Numbered from the stretch's first letter, positions 32,037 through 43,619 are shown. The stretch: DNA of 44,753 nt from Clostridia bacterium (GCA_026001225.1 BNZQ01000013.1:1-44753), one strand, 5' to 3'. Numbers and translations: made by a program. The notes: generated by a model from the letters alone, not told the origin.

Positions 32037-32939
32037 TCAATGCAATACCCCCTCTTTGGCGCATATCGCCGCGCCGTACAGGTTTTGGTTGCCGTCTAAG
32101 GCCTGCGTCCGAATGGTCATTTTTTCATAACAGCGGGGGAGCTGCGCGGCGACGGTTTGCTCGACGGTTTCCCGCATCAGATCGTACATGCGGGACACGC
32201 CGCCGCCGATCACCAAAAGCTCGGGCTCCGCCACGATGAAGACCGTCGCGATCGCCCGTCCGAGATAGACCGCCGCGCCCGTCAAGGTCTCCGAAGCGGC
32301 CCCGTCGCCGCGCCGCGCTAAAAGTCCGATTTCTTTTGCGGTTCGTTTTTCACCCGTCTTTTCGCCGTAAACGCGCGCGATCGCCGTGCCGGAGGCGTAC
32401 AATTCGAGGCACCCCCGCTTGCCGCAACCGCACGGCAGGCCGTTTTCCTCCGCCGTCAGGTGGCCGAACTCCCCCGCGTTACCGAAACGGCCGTCATGCA
32501 GCCTGCCGTCAAGGACGAGCGCGCCGCCGATCCCCGTGCTGACGGTCATATAGGCCATCGAGGGACAGCCCTTGCCCGCGCCGAATCGATATTCGCCCAA
32601 TGCGGCGGCCTTGCAGTCGTTGATTAAAAACGTTTCCCGTCCCAAACGTTCCCGAAAAAGGCGCGTGATCGGAATGTTTTTCCAGCCCGTTGTCGCCACG
32701 TTCACGATCAGGCCCTTCGGGATATTCAAAGGGCCCGGACAAGCGATGCCCGCACGGCCGATCGATTCCCACGTCAAGCCGTTTGTTCGTAAAAGCGCGT
32801 CCGCCGCGCCGTAAACCTTGTCGACGAGCGCGCCGAAATCCGCGACCGTGTCGATTTTCGCGTCGGCAGACAGCCTGTCGTCACTCCCGACAAGCCCCAA
32901 AGCGGTCTTGGTGCCGCCGATATCGACGGCCAAAATCAT
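32037..32939 (-). CDS. ROK family sugar kinase (glucokinase-like)
   Basis: 300 residues starting MILAVDIGGTKTALGLVG. The ATG at 32939 has GCGAGGAACGAC upstream; in-frame ATGs at 32954 and 33047 are less well supported, the last lying inside the neighbouring gene. ATP motif DIGGTKT, catalytic Asp in FLINDCKAAALGE, zinc motif CGCGKRGCLE, and a Gly-rich LLVIGGGVSRM near the C-terminus. Phosphorylates a hexose or hexose derivative with ATP. Located between the GatZ-like and ROK regulator genes; no helix-turn-helix, so it is an enzyme, not a regulator. Confidence 0.92.
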   Translation of the reverse strand: MILAVDIGGTKTALGLVGSDDRLSADAKIDTVADFGALVDKVYGAADALLRTNGLTWESIGRAGIACPGPLNIPKGLIVNVATTGWKNIPITRLFRERLGRETFLINDCKAAALGEYRFGAGKGCPSMAYMTVSTGIGGALVLDGRLHDGRFGNAGEFGHLTAEENGLPCGCGKRGCLELYASGTAIARVYGEKTGEKRTAKEIGLLARRGDGAASETLTGAAVYLGRAIATVFIVAEPELLVIGGGVSRMYDLMRETVEQTVAAQLPRCYEKMTIRTQALDGNQNLYGAAICAKEGVLH

Positions 32940-33001
32940 GTCGTTCCTCGCCATATTTTTCCCGGCGTCCGCCGCAAGAATTCTTTGAAAGAATAAGTGC
33001 G

Positions 33002-34255
33002 CTACGCTTTTAATAAATTGCTCGTTAAACCGTAATTGTTGAAGCATGCGGCGTATCGGTCGATACTGTCTTTAATGCGTCGGACAACATAATCCCGCGC
33101 GTCGATCCCCAAAGCCGTTATGTTCTCCGTCAAAACTGCTATGGCCGCTTTGACATCGGGGTTTTCCAACGTATAATGGCCGCACATGGACAGGATCAAG
33201 CGTGCTTTTTGCGTGTCGGCGGCGACCTCGGCGGCGGGCGCGGTTCGGTCGGATCCGACCATCCATTTGCGCCACCGCTCGCCGGCGATCGCATGTTTCG
33301 TGAGGATGTCGGTTATACGGGAGCGTTTGGCTTTCTCGGTAAATTTTTCCTCGACCTGCTCTAATTCGACGTAAGCGGTCGTTTCCATAACGCCGAATTC
33401 GGGCGCGATGTTCATTGCGTCCAGCCCGATCGCGGTGTGTTCCAATAAAATATTGTTGGACAGGTAATCGCCGTTGTGTTCCTTTAATCCCAAACCGAAT
33501 TCGTTCGCGATTTTTGTCAGTTTAACCGCTTCCTCCGTATTGTAATTCCCCACGTTTTGGGTCAGGCGCGTCAGCGTGCCGGTTTGTCCGACGATAAACA
33601 ACGGGCGGGGAAGCCCCTTCGCGTTCAGTCGGTGCGTCAGCTTTTGCGTAAAATCGCGGAAGGCGGTCAGGGACGTGAGTCCTCCGCTGGTTTCCTCGGT
33701 GCCGACCTCGTAGGCGATCGCGGGCAGCCCGCGTTTTGTGCGTTCCGCTTCGACCGCGCCGATCAGGGCCTCCGTCCGGTCAAGCACGAGATCGAGGGGC
33801 ACGATACCCTCAATATGCGGGTCTTTGGTCGGGTCTATATGCAAAAGGTCGAAACCCGCCTGCATGTCGCCGACATAGGATCGGACCGCGATCGCCATCG
33901 CCCGGTCGGCGGGGAGGCGGGCCGCCCGTTCCTCGTCGCGCTGCCACGGGCCGCCGTGATCGCGGCATAGGTAACAAAGGCCGTCGAAACCGTTTCGGGC
34001 GGCTATATCCGCGACGGCGCGCTTAAACCGCTTTTGGTCAAAGCCGCAAACATACCCGCCGCCGAACTCGTCGCCGTCCACTTGGTTGCGGCTGGCGATG
34101 AACAGGATCGGAAAATCCTTTTTCTGCGCCAATCGGATCGTCGCGTCGATACAGTTATACGACATAGGGCCGATGCCCATGAGCGTAAAATGCACGCCTC
34201 GGCTTTTGAGCTTGACCACCCTTTGGAACGCTTCCGCGATGGAGATTTTATTCAT
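33002..34255 (-). CDS. Tagatose-1,6-bisphosphate aldolase non-catalytic subunit-like protein (GatZ/KbaZ family)
   Basis: 417 residues, close to the usual 420. Ribosome site GGAGGGAAATCC fixes the ATG at 34255. Family features: LMGIGPMSYNCIDATIRLAQ, FPILFIASRNQVDGDEFGGGY, FDGLCYLCRDHGGPWQRDEE, FDLLHIDPTKDPH, YEVGTEETSGG, FIVGQTGTLT and GLKEHNGDYLS. In enterobacteria GatZ/KbaZ stabilises and activates the catalytic GatY/KbaY aldolase. No GatY/KbaY-like gene is in this window, so it may pair with a distant gene or have its own activity; stand-alone members occur in other sugar loci. First gene of the set with the palindromic promoter. Confidence 0.88.
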   Translation of the reverse strand: MNKISIAEAFQRVVKLKSRGVHFTLMGIGPMSYNCIDATIRLAQKKDFPILFIASRNQVDGDEFGGGYVCGFDQKRFKRAVADIAARNGFDGLCYLCRDHGGPWQRDEERAARLPADRAMAIAVRSYVGDMQAGFDLLHIDPTKDPHIEGIVPLDLVLDRTEALIGAVEAERTKRGLPAIAYEVGTEETSGGLTSLTAFRDFTQKLTHRLNAKGLPRPLFIVGQTGTLTRLTQNVGNYNTEEAVKLTKIANEFGLGLKEHNGDYLSNNILLEHTAIGLDAMNIAPEFGVMETTAYVELEQVEEKFTEKAKRSRITDILTKHAIAGERWRKWMVGSDRTAPAAEVAADTQKARLILSMCGHYTLENPDVKAAIAVLTENITALGIDARDYVVRRIKDSIDRYAACFNNYGLTSNLLKA

Positions 34256-34303
34256 GGATTTCCCTCCGTAAAATTCAGAATCGATAAACGGGATTCTCAA
34301 TGC

Positions 34304-34336
34304 GACTATTATATCAAGTATTGATATAATAGTCAA
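34304..34336 (-). promoter_or_regulatory. Promoter with embedded perfect 14-bp palindrome, upstream of gatZ-like gene
   Basis: Minus strand: TTGACT (34336-34331), 17-base spacer, TATAAT (34313-34308). GACTATTATATCAA (34304-34317), three bases, TTGATATAATAGTC (34321-34334) is a perfect inverted repeat covering both boxes, so a bound repressor would block polymerase. Best candidate ligand is the ROK repressor encoded in the same operon. Confidence 0.82.
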
Positions 34337-34379
34337 CAGAATTTACGCCTCTCGAAAAACAAGGGCGGGGATAAACTGT

Positions 34380-34892
34380 TCAACTCAACAAGGGGGGAAC
34401 GTTCCGAATGTCCCGGATCACGGTGATTTGATTTTTATATTGCCCGAACGCGGCGGATTTTACTTCTTCCGCACCCCGGCCCGTCAGCACGAGCACGGCG
34501 CGCGCGCCCACGCTCAAACCCGCTAAACCGTCGCTCGTGCGGTCGCCTACGGTCACGCAGCGCGTCAAGTCCAAACCGTATTTTTCCCGTGCCTGCAAGA
34601 GGAGCCCGTTTGCCGGCTTCCGGCAGGCGCAACGGTCGCCGCCGTCATGCGGGCAAATAAACCAATCGTCCGCGCCGTACGCTCGGAATTCGGCGGCGAA
34701 ATCGTATCCGCCGTCCTTGCCGCGTGCGATACACGCTTGGTTGGTGAAGATAAAAACACGGACGCCTTTTGCCCGAATCGCCGCGAACACGTCGAATACA
34801 AACCCGAACGGAACGTGTTGGGTCGGGAACTCCAAACGCGCGTCGTCGCCGAGCGTCCCGTCTCTGTCAAAAAAAACCGCTTGTGTTTTCAT
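34380..34892 (-). CDS. HAD-IIIA family phosphatase (heptose-bisphosphate/histidinol phosphatase-like)
   Basis: 170 residues; ribosome site GCGGAG. Motif I AVFFDRDGT gives D9 and D11, IFTNQACIARG is motif II, and CVTVGDRTSDGLAGLSVGA carries motif III/IV. The zinc loop CPHDGGDRCACRKP between them is typical of GmhB-type enzymes. Likely dephosphorylates a sugar phosphate or bisphosphate. It is 60 bases after the phosphohexomutase gene and probably co-transcribed with it; the gatZ promoter follows. Specificity is not evident. Confidence 0.88.
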   Translation of the reverse strand: MKTQAVFFDRDGTLGDDARLEFPTQHVPFGFVFDVFAAIRAKGVRVFIFTNQACIARGKDGGYDFAAEFRAYGADDWFICPHDGGDRCACRKPANGLLLQAREKYGLDLTRCVTVGDRTSDGLAGLSVGARAVLVLTGRGAEEVKSAAFGQYKNQITVIRDIRNVPPLLS

Positions 34893-34952
34893 GAAAAATA
34901 CTCCGCAATCATTTCTTGCTTTTCTTTATGAGCGAGAGAGCGCTGTCGGCTC

Positions 34953-36599
34953 TCAACGGAACATGCGTTGTAAGGTTCGTTCCGCGGCGGCGAAGAAGGC
35001 GGCGTTCTTTTCCGCGGTTTGGCAGGCGGTCAGGTAAACCTTGAGCTGCGGCTCGGTACCGCTAGGGCGAATCACCGCCTTGTTGCCGTTCGCAAGGTCA
35101 AATTGCAGCACGTCGGATTTCGGCAGGTCGAATTCTTCTTGCGTCAGATAATCGACGGTTTTGGCAATTTGTATTCGTGCAAAACGCTCCGGCAAATCGC
35201 CGCGTAACGCCGATAAAAGCCGCCGCATCCTCGCGTTGCCCTTCGCGCCGCCGAACTCGAAGCCGAGCAGGCGATGCTCGTACAGGCCGAACCGCGCGTA
35301 GAGGCCGTCGACCTCTTCCTTTAAGGTTTTCCCTTGCTTTTTGTGGTGCGCCGCCATTTCGCAGATCAGCATACAGGCGACGACGGCGTCCTTGTCGCGC
35401 ACATACGCGCCCTTTAAATAGCCGTAGCTTTCCTCGAAGCCGAACGCGAAGCGATCCGCCTGTCCGCACCGCTCTAACTTGCCGATCTTTTCGCCGATAT
35501 ATTTAAAGCCGGTCAGCACGTCGATCACCTCCGCGCCGCGCTCCTCCGCGACCTTGCGGCCCAAATCCGTCGTCACGATCGTTTTGATCACGACCGGCCT
35601 TTGGATTCCGGCGTTTTTCAAAATGTAGTCGCACAGGAGGACGCCGGTTTCGTTGCCGGACAGGAGGACGTACCCGCCGTTGTGCCGCACCGCGATGCCC
35701 ACTCTGTCCGCGTCGGGATCGGTGGCAAGCAGAATATCCGCGCCGCGCTCCGCCGCATAGCGCAGGCCCAACGCCAACGCCTCCTTCTTTTCGGGATTGG
35801 GGGAAGGGCAGGTCAGGAAATTGCCGTCGGGCAAGGCTTGCTCCGGCACGGAGAAAACGGTCTGAACGCCGACCCGCTTCAGGATTTCGGGGACGAGCCG
35901 CCAGCCCGTGCCGTTCAGAGGGGTATAAACCGCCGAAAGCCCCGAGGCGTCATTGGTCACGCACTGACCGTGCACCGCGTCGAGGTACAGGCTTTCGACG
36001 GAATCGGGGACGTATTCGATCTTGTTTTCGGACAATAATATGTCGAACGTCGTCGGCTCCGCGCCGAAATACCCTTCCTCGGCGATGAAATCCGATATGA
36101 TCCGCGCCGCGCCGTCGGTGACCTGACAGCCGTCGGAGCCGTACACCTTGTAGCCGTTGTAGCGCGCGGGATTGTGACTGGCGGTGATCATCACGCCCGC
36201 CGCCGCCCCGTAATGCCGCGTAATAAAGGACAAAAAGGGCGTAGGCGCGAGCTCCCTTGTCAGGTATACCTTGATCCCGCCTTGCGCCAAAATAGCGGCG
36301 GCGGTTTTGGCGAAAACGTCGCTCTTGATCCGGCTGTCATAGCAGACGCAGGCCGACGCGCCGCCCATCGATTTTATGTATGCGCCGAGGCCGCGCGTGA
36401 TGCGCCCGACCGTATAGATATTGAGACGGTTCGTACCCGCGCCCAAAATCCCGCGCAAGCCGCCCGTGCCGAATTCCAATTCCTTAAAGAACGCGTCCGC
36501 GGCCGCGGTTCCGTCCGCCGCTAGCGCTTCCAATTCCCGTTGAAGATCTTCTTCCTTTACATTTTGCCGCCACTCGTCGAGCCGTTTTGTGTATTCCAT
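34953..36599 (-). CDS. Phosphoglucomutase/phosphomannomutase (alpha-D-phosphohexomutase)
   Basis: 548 residues, matching the bacterial PGM2-like length. Active-site loop GVMITASHNPARYNGYKVY with phosphoserine S141, metal loop LATDPDADRVGIA, sugar-binding FAFGFEESYGYL, and phosphate-binding RPSGTEPQLKVYL near the C-terminus. Interconverts hexose 1- and 6-phosphates, which would feed galactose- or glucose-derived sugars into glycolysis. Own promoter at 36638-36666, divergent from the histidine kinase gene. The ribosome site (TTGCGGGAAAAAT) is weak. Confidence 0.94.
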   Translation of the reverse strand: MEYTKRLDEWRQNVKEEDLQRELEALAADGTAAADAFFKELEFGTGGLRGILGAGTNRLNIYTVGRITRGLGAYIKSMGGASACVCYDSRIKSDVFAKTAAAILAQGGIKVYLTRELAPTPFLSFITRHYGAAAGVMITASHNPARYNGYKVYGSDGCQVTDGAARIISDFIAEEGYFGAEPTTFDILLSENKIEYVPDSVESLYLDAVHGQCVTNDASGLSAVYTPLNGTGWRLVPEILKRVGVQTVFSVPEQALPDGNFLTCPSPNPEKKEALALGLRYAAERGADILLATDPDADRVGIAVRHNGGYVLLSGNETGVLLCDYILKNAGIQRPVVIKTIVTTDLGRKVAEERGAEVIDVLTGFKYIGEKIGKLERCGQADRFAFGFEESYGYLKGAYVRDKDAVVACMLICEMAAHHKKQGKTLKEEVDGLYARFGLYEHRLLGFEFGGAKGNARMRRLLSALRGDLPERFARIQIAKTVDYLTQEEFDLPKSDVLQFDLANGNKAVIRPSGTEPQLKVYLTACQTAEKNAAFFAAAERTLQRMFR

Positions 36600-36637
36600 G
36601 ATTTTTCCCGCAACCTTTAAAAATTTCAGTATAATTT

Positions 36638-36666
36638 ATGATATCATATTTATCGAAAATTGACAA
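36638..36666 (-). promoter_or_regulatory. Probable promoter of the phosphohexomutase gene
   Basis: Minus strand TTGTCA (36666-36661), 17-base spacer, TATCAT (36643-36638). Ordinary leader of about 30 bases. Confidence 0.5.
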
Positions 36667-36714
36667 GGATTGATCGGCAAAATAAAAAAATTCGATTTTT
36701 CGCGTTTTGTCTTT

Positions 36715-36743
36715 TTGCATTTTTCAACGGAATGTGGTACAAT
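36715..36743 (+). promoter_or_regulatory. Leaderless-type promoter of the hybrid histidine kinase
   Basis: TTGCAT (36715-36720), 17-base spacer ending TGTGG, TACAAT (36738-36743), then 6 bases and the ATG at 36750. No ribosome site. Confidence 0.65.
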
Positions 36744-36749
36744 AAATAA

Positions 36750-40547
<3,798 letters not shown>

Positions 40548-40553
<6 letters not shown>

Positions 40554-40575
40554 GATAAAAAAATACCTTTTACCT
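40548..40575. terminator. Short hairpin between convergent genes
   Basis: AGGTAA (40548-40553) and TTACCT (40570-40575) flank an A-rich loop and include both stop codons. It may act in both directions; the stem is only 6 bp. Confidence 0.35.
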
Positions 40576-40998
40576 TATAAAGGCGTCCGTCCATGTGCCG
40601 TTGAAAACGAATCCGACCGCGGCGAGAATGACGACGATATAAACGATGACGAGCGCAACCTGACAGATCACGCCGACCAGCGCGCCTTTGCCGCAGGATT
40701 TGGCCCGCAGAGGACGTTCGTCCTTCCAAATCAAGTACAAGATAAGTCCGATCAGCGGCCAAATGAAACCGAGGAGCGCGAAACCGAAACTCCTCGAATC
40801 ATGGACGGCGGGTCGAACCGGCGGCGGGGCGTAGTTGTACGCGCCGTTGTTGGGCGGGTAATAGCCGTTTTGAGGCGGCGGGGGCGGCGCGCCGTTTGGA
40901 TGTCCTTCGAACGGGTTCGGCGCGCTTGAATTGCCGCAACGGGTGCAGAATTGCGCCGCATCCTCCAATTCTTGTCCGCATTTTACACAATATTTCAT
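40570..40998 (-). CDS. Zinc-ribbon membrane protein, copy 1
   Basis: 142 residues. N-terminal zinc ribbon MKYCVKCGQELEDAAQFCTRCG (CxxC...CxxC), a Pro/Asn/Tyr-rich disordered linker (about 25-65), then two hydrophobic segments: FGFALLGFIWPLIGLILYLIW and VGVICQVALVIVYIVVILAAVGF, separated by a charged KDERPLRAKSCGKGA loop. Function unknown; such proteins are common in Firmicutes. Paralogue of the gene 25 bases upstream, with the same layout and the identical LRAKSCGKGAL motif. Ribosome site AAAGGAAAT present. Confidence 0.85.
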   Translation of the reverse strand: MKYCVKCGQELEDAAQFCTRCGNSSAPNPFEGHPNGAPPPPPQNGYYPPNNGAYNYAPPPVRPAVHDSRSFGFALLGFIWPLIGLILYLIWKDERPLRAKSCGKGALVGVICQVALVIVYIVVILAAVGFVFNGTWTDAFIR

Positions 40999-41023
40999 GC
41001 TTCGATTTCCTTTTCGAATTCGT

Positions 41024-41443
41024 TTAATAATATATATGATAACGGACTCTGAAAATGTTGACGATAATCGCGAGGACGATGAATACGGCGGTGAGGATTA
41101 CGCTGAGCAACGCGCCTTTGCCGCAGGACTTGGCCCGCAACGGCAAATCGTCCTTCCAAACGCAGAACAGAATCAGTCCGATCAGTGGCCACAGAAAGCC
41201 GAGCAGCGCGTACCCAAAGCTTCCGCCGTCCCGTTTGACGGGCTGCGGCGGCGCATAGTACGGGGACGGCGGGGGCGGCGCATACGGCGCGCCGTAGACG
41301 GGCGGGAACGGCGCGCCGTTCGGCGCGTAACCGTTTCCGTCATTTCGGGACGGTAAAACCGCAGAGCAAGCCGTGCCGCAACGGGTGCAGAACTTGGCTT
41401 CGCCTTCCAATTCTTGACCGCATTTCGCGCAATATTTATTCAT
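41024..41443 (-). CDS. Zinc-ribbon membrane protein, copy 2
   Basis: 139 residues starting MNKYCAKCGQELEGEAKFCTRCG. Same layout as the neighbour: zinc ribbon, Pro/Tyr-rich linker, hydrophobic FGYALLGFLWPLIGLILFCVWKDD, the LPLRAKSCGKGALLSV motif, and a second membrane segment (ILTAVFIVLAIIVNIF). The two genes are evident tandem duplicates. An in-frame ATG at 41485 lies upstream of the promoter's -35, so the start at 41443 is chosen, giving a probably leaderless mRNA. Confidence 0.85.
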   Translation of the reverse strand: MNKYCAKCGQELEGEAKFCTRCGTACSAVLPSRNDGNGYAPNGAPFPPVYGAPYAPPPPSPYYAPPQPVKRDGGSFGYALLGFLWPLIGLILFCVWKDDLPLRAKSCGKGALLSVILTAVFIVLAIIVNIFRVRYHIYY

Positions 41444-41449
41444 GATTTG

Positions 41450-41478
41450 ATTATAGTACAAAATATCCGCGTTGTCAA
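41450..41478 (-). promoter_or_regulatory. Leaderless-type consensus promoter of the zinc-ribbon pair
   Basis: Minus strand TTGACA (41478-41473), 17-base spacer, TATAAT (41455-41450), then 6 bases to the ATG at 41443. Both boxes match consensus perfectly; no ribosome site is present. Confidence 0.75.
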
Positions 41479-41538
41479 GATGCAAAGGGCAAAAATTATA
41501 TTAGAATTTGATTAGAAATTTCTCAAAGAAAAAATGTG

Positions 41539-41931
41539 CTAAACGAAAAAGCGCGTCAGAATTTCCTCTAATCGGCCGTTTTCTCCTATCAGGTAGTAAT
41601 ATCCGATCAGGGCTTCCAACGCGGTCGCCTTTTTATAGGTTTCCAAATCGACGTTTTTCGCCTTGCTCGTATTGTGGGTATTGCGCGCGCGGCGGCAAAG
41701 GTCTTGCTCGAATTCGTTCAAGGAATCCCAAATTCGGTCGTAAACGGCGGCCTGCCCGTAGGCCGAGACGTATTTTTTCGCGGTTTCGTGCAGCGCGCCC
41801 GCTTTTTTGTCGGACGACGCGATCAGTCGCGTTCGCGCGTACAGCGCGCACACGCCGTCGCCCTCGAAAGCGAGGACGATCGGATGAAGCGCAAGGGCGC
41901 GCTCTTTCGTGAGGGGCGGAGCAAACATCAT
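41539..41931 (-). CDS. mrnC: Mini-ribonuclease 3 (Mini-III)
   Basis: About 130 residues starting MMFAPPLTKERALALHP. RNase III-like catalytic core without the double-stranded RNA-binding domain: LAFEGDGVCALYAR (catalytic Asp; usual form FVGDAVYxLYVR), YVSAYGQA, RRARNTHNTSKAKN, and YKKATALEALIGYYYLIGENGRLEEIL with the catalytic Glu. Mini-III matures 23S rRNA ends in Bacillota. Several starts are possible (TTG 41937, ATG 41931, ATG 41928); none has a clear ribosome site, so the exact N-terminus is uncertain. cysS, the usual neighbour in many Bacillota, is not next to it here. Confidence 0.88.
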   Translation of the reverse strand: MMFAPPLTKERALALHPIVLAFEGDGVCALYARTRLIASSDKKAGALHETAKKYVSAYGQAAVYDRIWDSLNEFEQDLCRRARNTHNTSKAKNVDLETYKKATALEALIGYYYLIGENGRLEEILTRFFV

Positions 41932-41994
41932 TATCAAGTAGAAGGTAAAAAGTAAAAAGTTCGGTCGAATTCACAAAACGGCTTTACGCTTTGG

Positions 41995-42023
41995 TGTCAT
42001 TCTGAACGAAATAAAGAATCCCC
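41995..42023. repeat. Short dispersed motif of the TGTCATTCTGAA...AAGAATCCCC type
   Basis: The sequence resembles a small palindromic-type motif I recall as widespread in gut Bacillota intergenic DNA. It has one copy here, between Mini-III and the zinc-ribbon protein gene, next to an AAGGTAAAAAGTAAAAAG stretch. Confidence 0.35.
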
Positions 42024-42034
42024 AACTGAACCTT

Positions 42035-43126
42035 TTACTTCATTAAATAGTATACCGCCAAGCCGATTCCCACCGTTGCGACCAAGCCGATCGCCACCGC
42101 CAAGAGCACCTTGCCCGCGCTGATCGGCGTTTTGCCGCTGACCTTTCCGTTGACGCCGTTGATAAAGAAATTGTAGATCTTCTCCTTGAACGTAGCGCGG
42201 GAAACGTACACCGGCAGCAAGACGTGTTTAAACGTCGAATTGTTATAGCTCGTGCTGACGTTTAAGCTTTGAATCACATCGGCGTTGACCGAGCGTTTAA
42301 TGTCGGCGCGGATGCGGTCCTCCATGATCTTCGCACCGTCCTTCCAACCGGCTTGCAGATTTTTATCGTAGTGGTCGGCCGAAAATCCCGACAGATACCG
42401 TTTATCGTAGGCGACCGCCTGGCTCATGGGAAACGGGGCGAGCCGTGTCATATCCTTATCGGTCAGGTGCGGGCTGGCCTCCACCATAATGTCGCGGAAG
42501 TTCTTTGCGATTGTGCCGCGGATCGGGAAATAACGGATACGCCGTTCGGTATGCCGGTTCTTGCCGCTGCCCACGGTGACGTAATAATACTTGCCCGCGA
42601 TGCCGTTGTAGTGCGAAAAGGTGTCGGAATCGAACGTCCAACAGGGGCTGTACACGCCCTTGATATGGTCAAGCGTCGCGTCCTCCTTGATCTTGCGCGG
42701 GGCGAAGAAGCGTTTTTTCAGCCACGCCAGCCACGCCGCGCACGCGTCCGCGACGCTCAACGTAAAGGGCAGCACCGCGCCGGGCTTGATCCCTTCGAAT
42801 TGCTCGATCTTCAAGACCTTTTTAGAGCCGCAGTAGGCGCATTCCGCGGCGAATTCATTTTGGTCGAAGGTCGTCGTCGCGCCGCAATTGTCGCATTTGA
42901 ACGTCCGCGTTTCCGCGCCCCATTGGGTTTGCGTGTCCAACGAAAAGTCCACGGGCCGCTGTTCCACGTTACGGTCGGCCTCGATCGCCACGGAGGTGCC
43001 GCAATGCTCGCATACCATTCTGCCGCTTTTCGGATCGTACGACAAATCGTTGCCGCAATTTTGGCATTTGAAAACGTCCACGTTCTGTTGAACCTGCCCT
43101 TGCGTTTGGTCAAACGTATCGCTCAT
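42035..43126 (-). CDS. Zinc-ribbon, membrane-anchored protein (TFIIB-type zinc finger)
   Basis: 363 residues; ribosome site ACAAGGAACG. Two zinc ribbons: FKCQNCGNDLSY...MVCEHCG (about 19-43) and FKCDNCGATTTF...AECAYCG (about 75-100). A mixed alpha/beta body follows with WTFDSDTFSHYNG, YYYVTVGSG and FKHVLLPVYVSRATFKEKIYNFFINGVNGKVSGKTP. One C-terminal helix (about 338-361, VLLAVAIGLVATVGIGLAVYYL) anchors it. Homologues are often misnamed PriA helicase because of the zinc ribbons, but no helicase motif is present. Function unknown; probably faces the cytoplasm. Confidence 0.82.
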   Translation of the reverse strand: MSDTFDQTQGQVQQNVDVFKCQNCGNDLSYDPKSGRMVCEHCGTSVAIEADRNVEQRPVDFSLDTQTQWGAETRTFKCDNCGATTTFDQNEFAAECAYCGSKKVLKIEQFEGIKPGAVLPFTLSVADACAAWLAWLKKRFFAPRKIKEDATLDHIKGVYSPCWTFDSDTFSHYNGIAGKYYYVTVGSGKNRHTERRIRYFPIRGTIAKNFRDIMVEASPHLTDKDMTRLAPFPMSQAVAYDKRYLSGFSADHYDKNLQAGWKDGAKIMEDRIRADIKRSVNADVIQSLNVSTSYNNSTFKHVLLPVYVSRATFKEKIYNFFINGVNGKVSGKTPISAGKVLLAVAIGLVATVGIGLAVYYLMK

Positions 43127-43174
43127 TTTTTCGTTCCTTGTACAATAGATTTTTGCGAGTTTTTTTGTATTTTT

Positions 43175-43203
43175 ATTATACAGTATTGCGACGGATTTGT
43201 AAA
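43175..43203 (-). promoter_or_regulatory. Promoter of the TFIIB-type zinc-ribbon gene
   Basis: Minus strand TTTACA (43203-43198), 17-base spacer, TATAAT (43180-43175); ordinary leader of about 45 bases carrying a ribosome site. Confidence 0.65.
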
Positions 43204-43295
43204 GAAAAAGTTTTAGATAGTGCCGTCAGTAGATTTCAATCACATCAATGACTGAGAATTCGTCCGTAGTTAGGAGAAGTGCAACGCGCTTTAAA

Positions 43296-43448
43296 GGCGT
43301 CCCTCTGGAAAGGCGGGCCGACGCACGCTGTCGGCCCCTACGGCGTTCCTCTGGAAAGGCGGGCCGACGCACGCTGTCGGCCCCTACGGCGTTCCTCTGG
43401 AAAGGCGGGCCGACGCACGCTGCCCTGACCCTACGGCGTCCCTCTGAA
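43296..43448. repeat. Tandem repeat C: three 46/47-bp units plus a partial
   Basis: Units at 43296-43341, 43342-43387 and 43388-43434, then 14 bases of a fourth. Each carries GGCG(T/C)(T/C)CCTCTGGAAAGGC and a hairpin GGGCCGAC-GCACGCT-GTCGGCCC; unit 3 has lost the right arm. No gene covers the stretch. Together with the next element it fills the gap 43204-43583; nothing coding is seen there. Confidence 0.92.
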
Positions 43449-43520
43449 TAGACTTGTTGCGAAAAACATACACAAAAATCCCGAGCTTATAATTCGGCGT
43501 TTCATTTCGCAACAAGTCTA
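43449..43520. mobile_element. 72-bp element with perfect 16-bp terminal inverted repeats (MITE-like)
   Basis: TAGACTTGTTGCGAAA (43449-43464) and TTTCGCAACAAGTCTA (43505-43520) are perfect inverted repeats around a 40-base core with no ORF. The ends are TA/TA, so a TA target duplication is possible. It could be a non-autonomous derivative of an insertion sequence, or a strong terminator-like hairpin. Confidence 0.6.
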
Positions 43521-43583
43521 ATGACATTCTTTATGTTATCTTATAAGATTATGCCCTTGCCGCATTGCAAACCGGCGATCGGA

Positions 43584-43612
43584 TTGACAGGAATAAACTT
43601 TTATGGTATCCT
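43584..43612 (+). promoter_or_regulatory. Leaderless-type promoter of the ketopantoate-reductase-family gene
   Basis: TTGACA (43584-43589), 17-base spacer ending TATGG, TATCCT (43607-43612), then 7 bases to the ATG at 43620. No ribosome site. Confidence 0.65.
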
Positions 43613-43619
43613 TTTCTCC

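Noticed and set aside
42035..43126. PriA-type replication helicase
   Set aside because: Only zinc ribbons are shared; Walker A/B and helicase motifs are absent and a C-terminal membrane helix is present.
43296..43448. Possible CRISPR array
   Set aside because: Units are directly adjacent with no unique spacers, and no cas genes are present.
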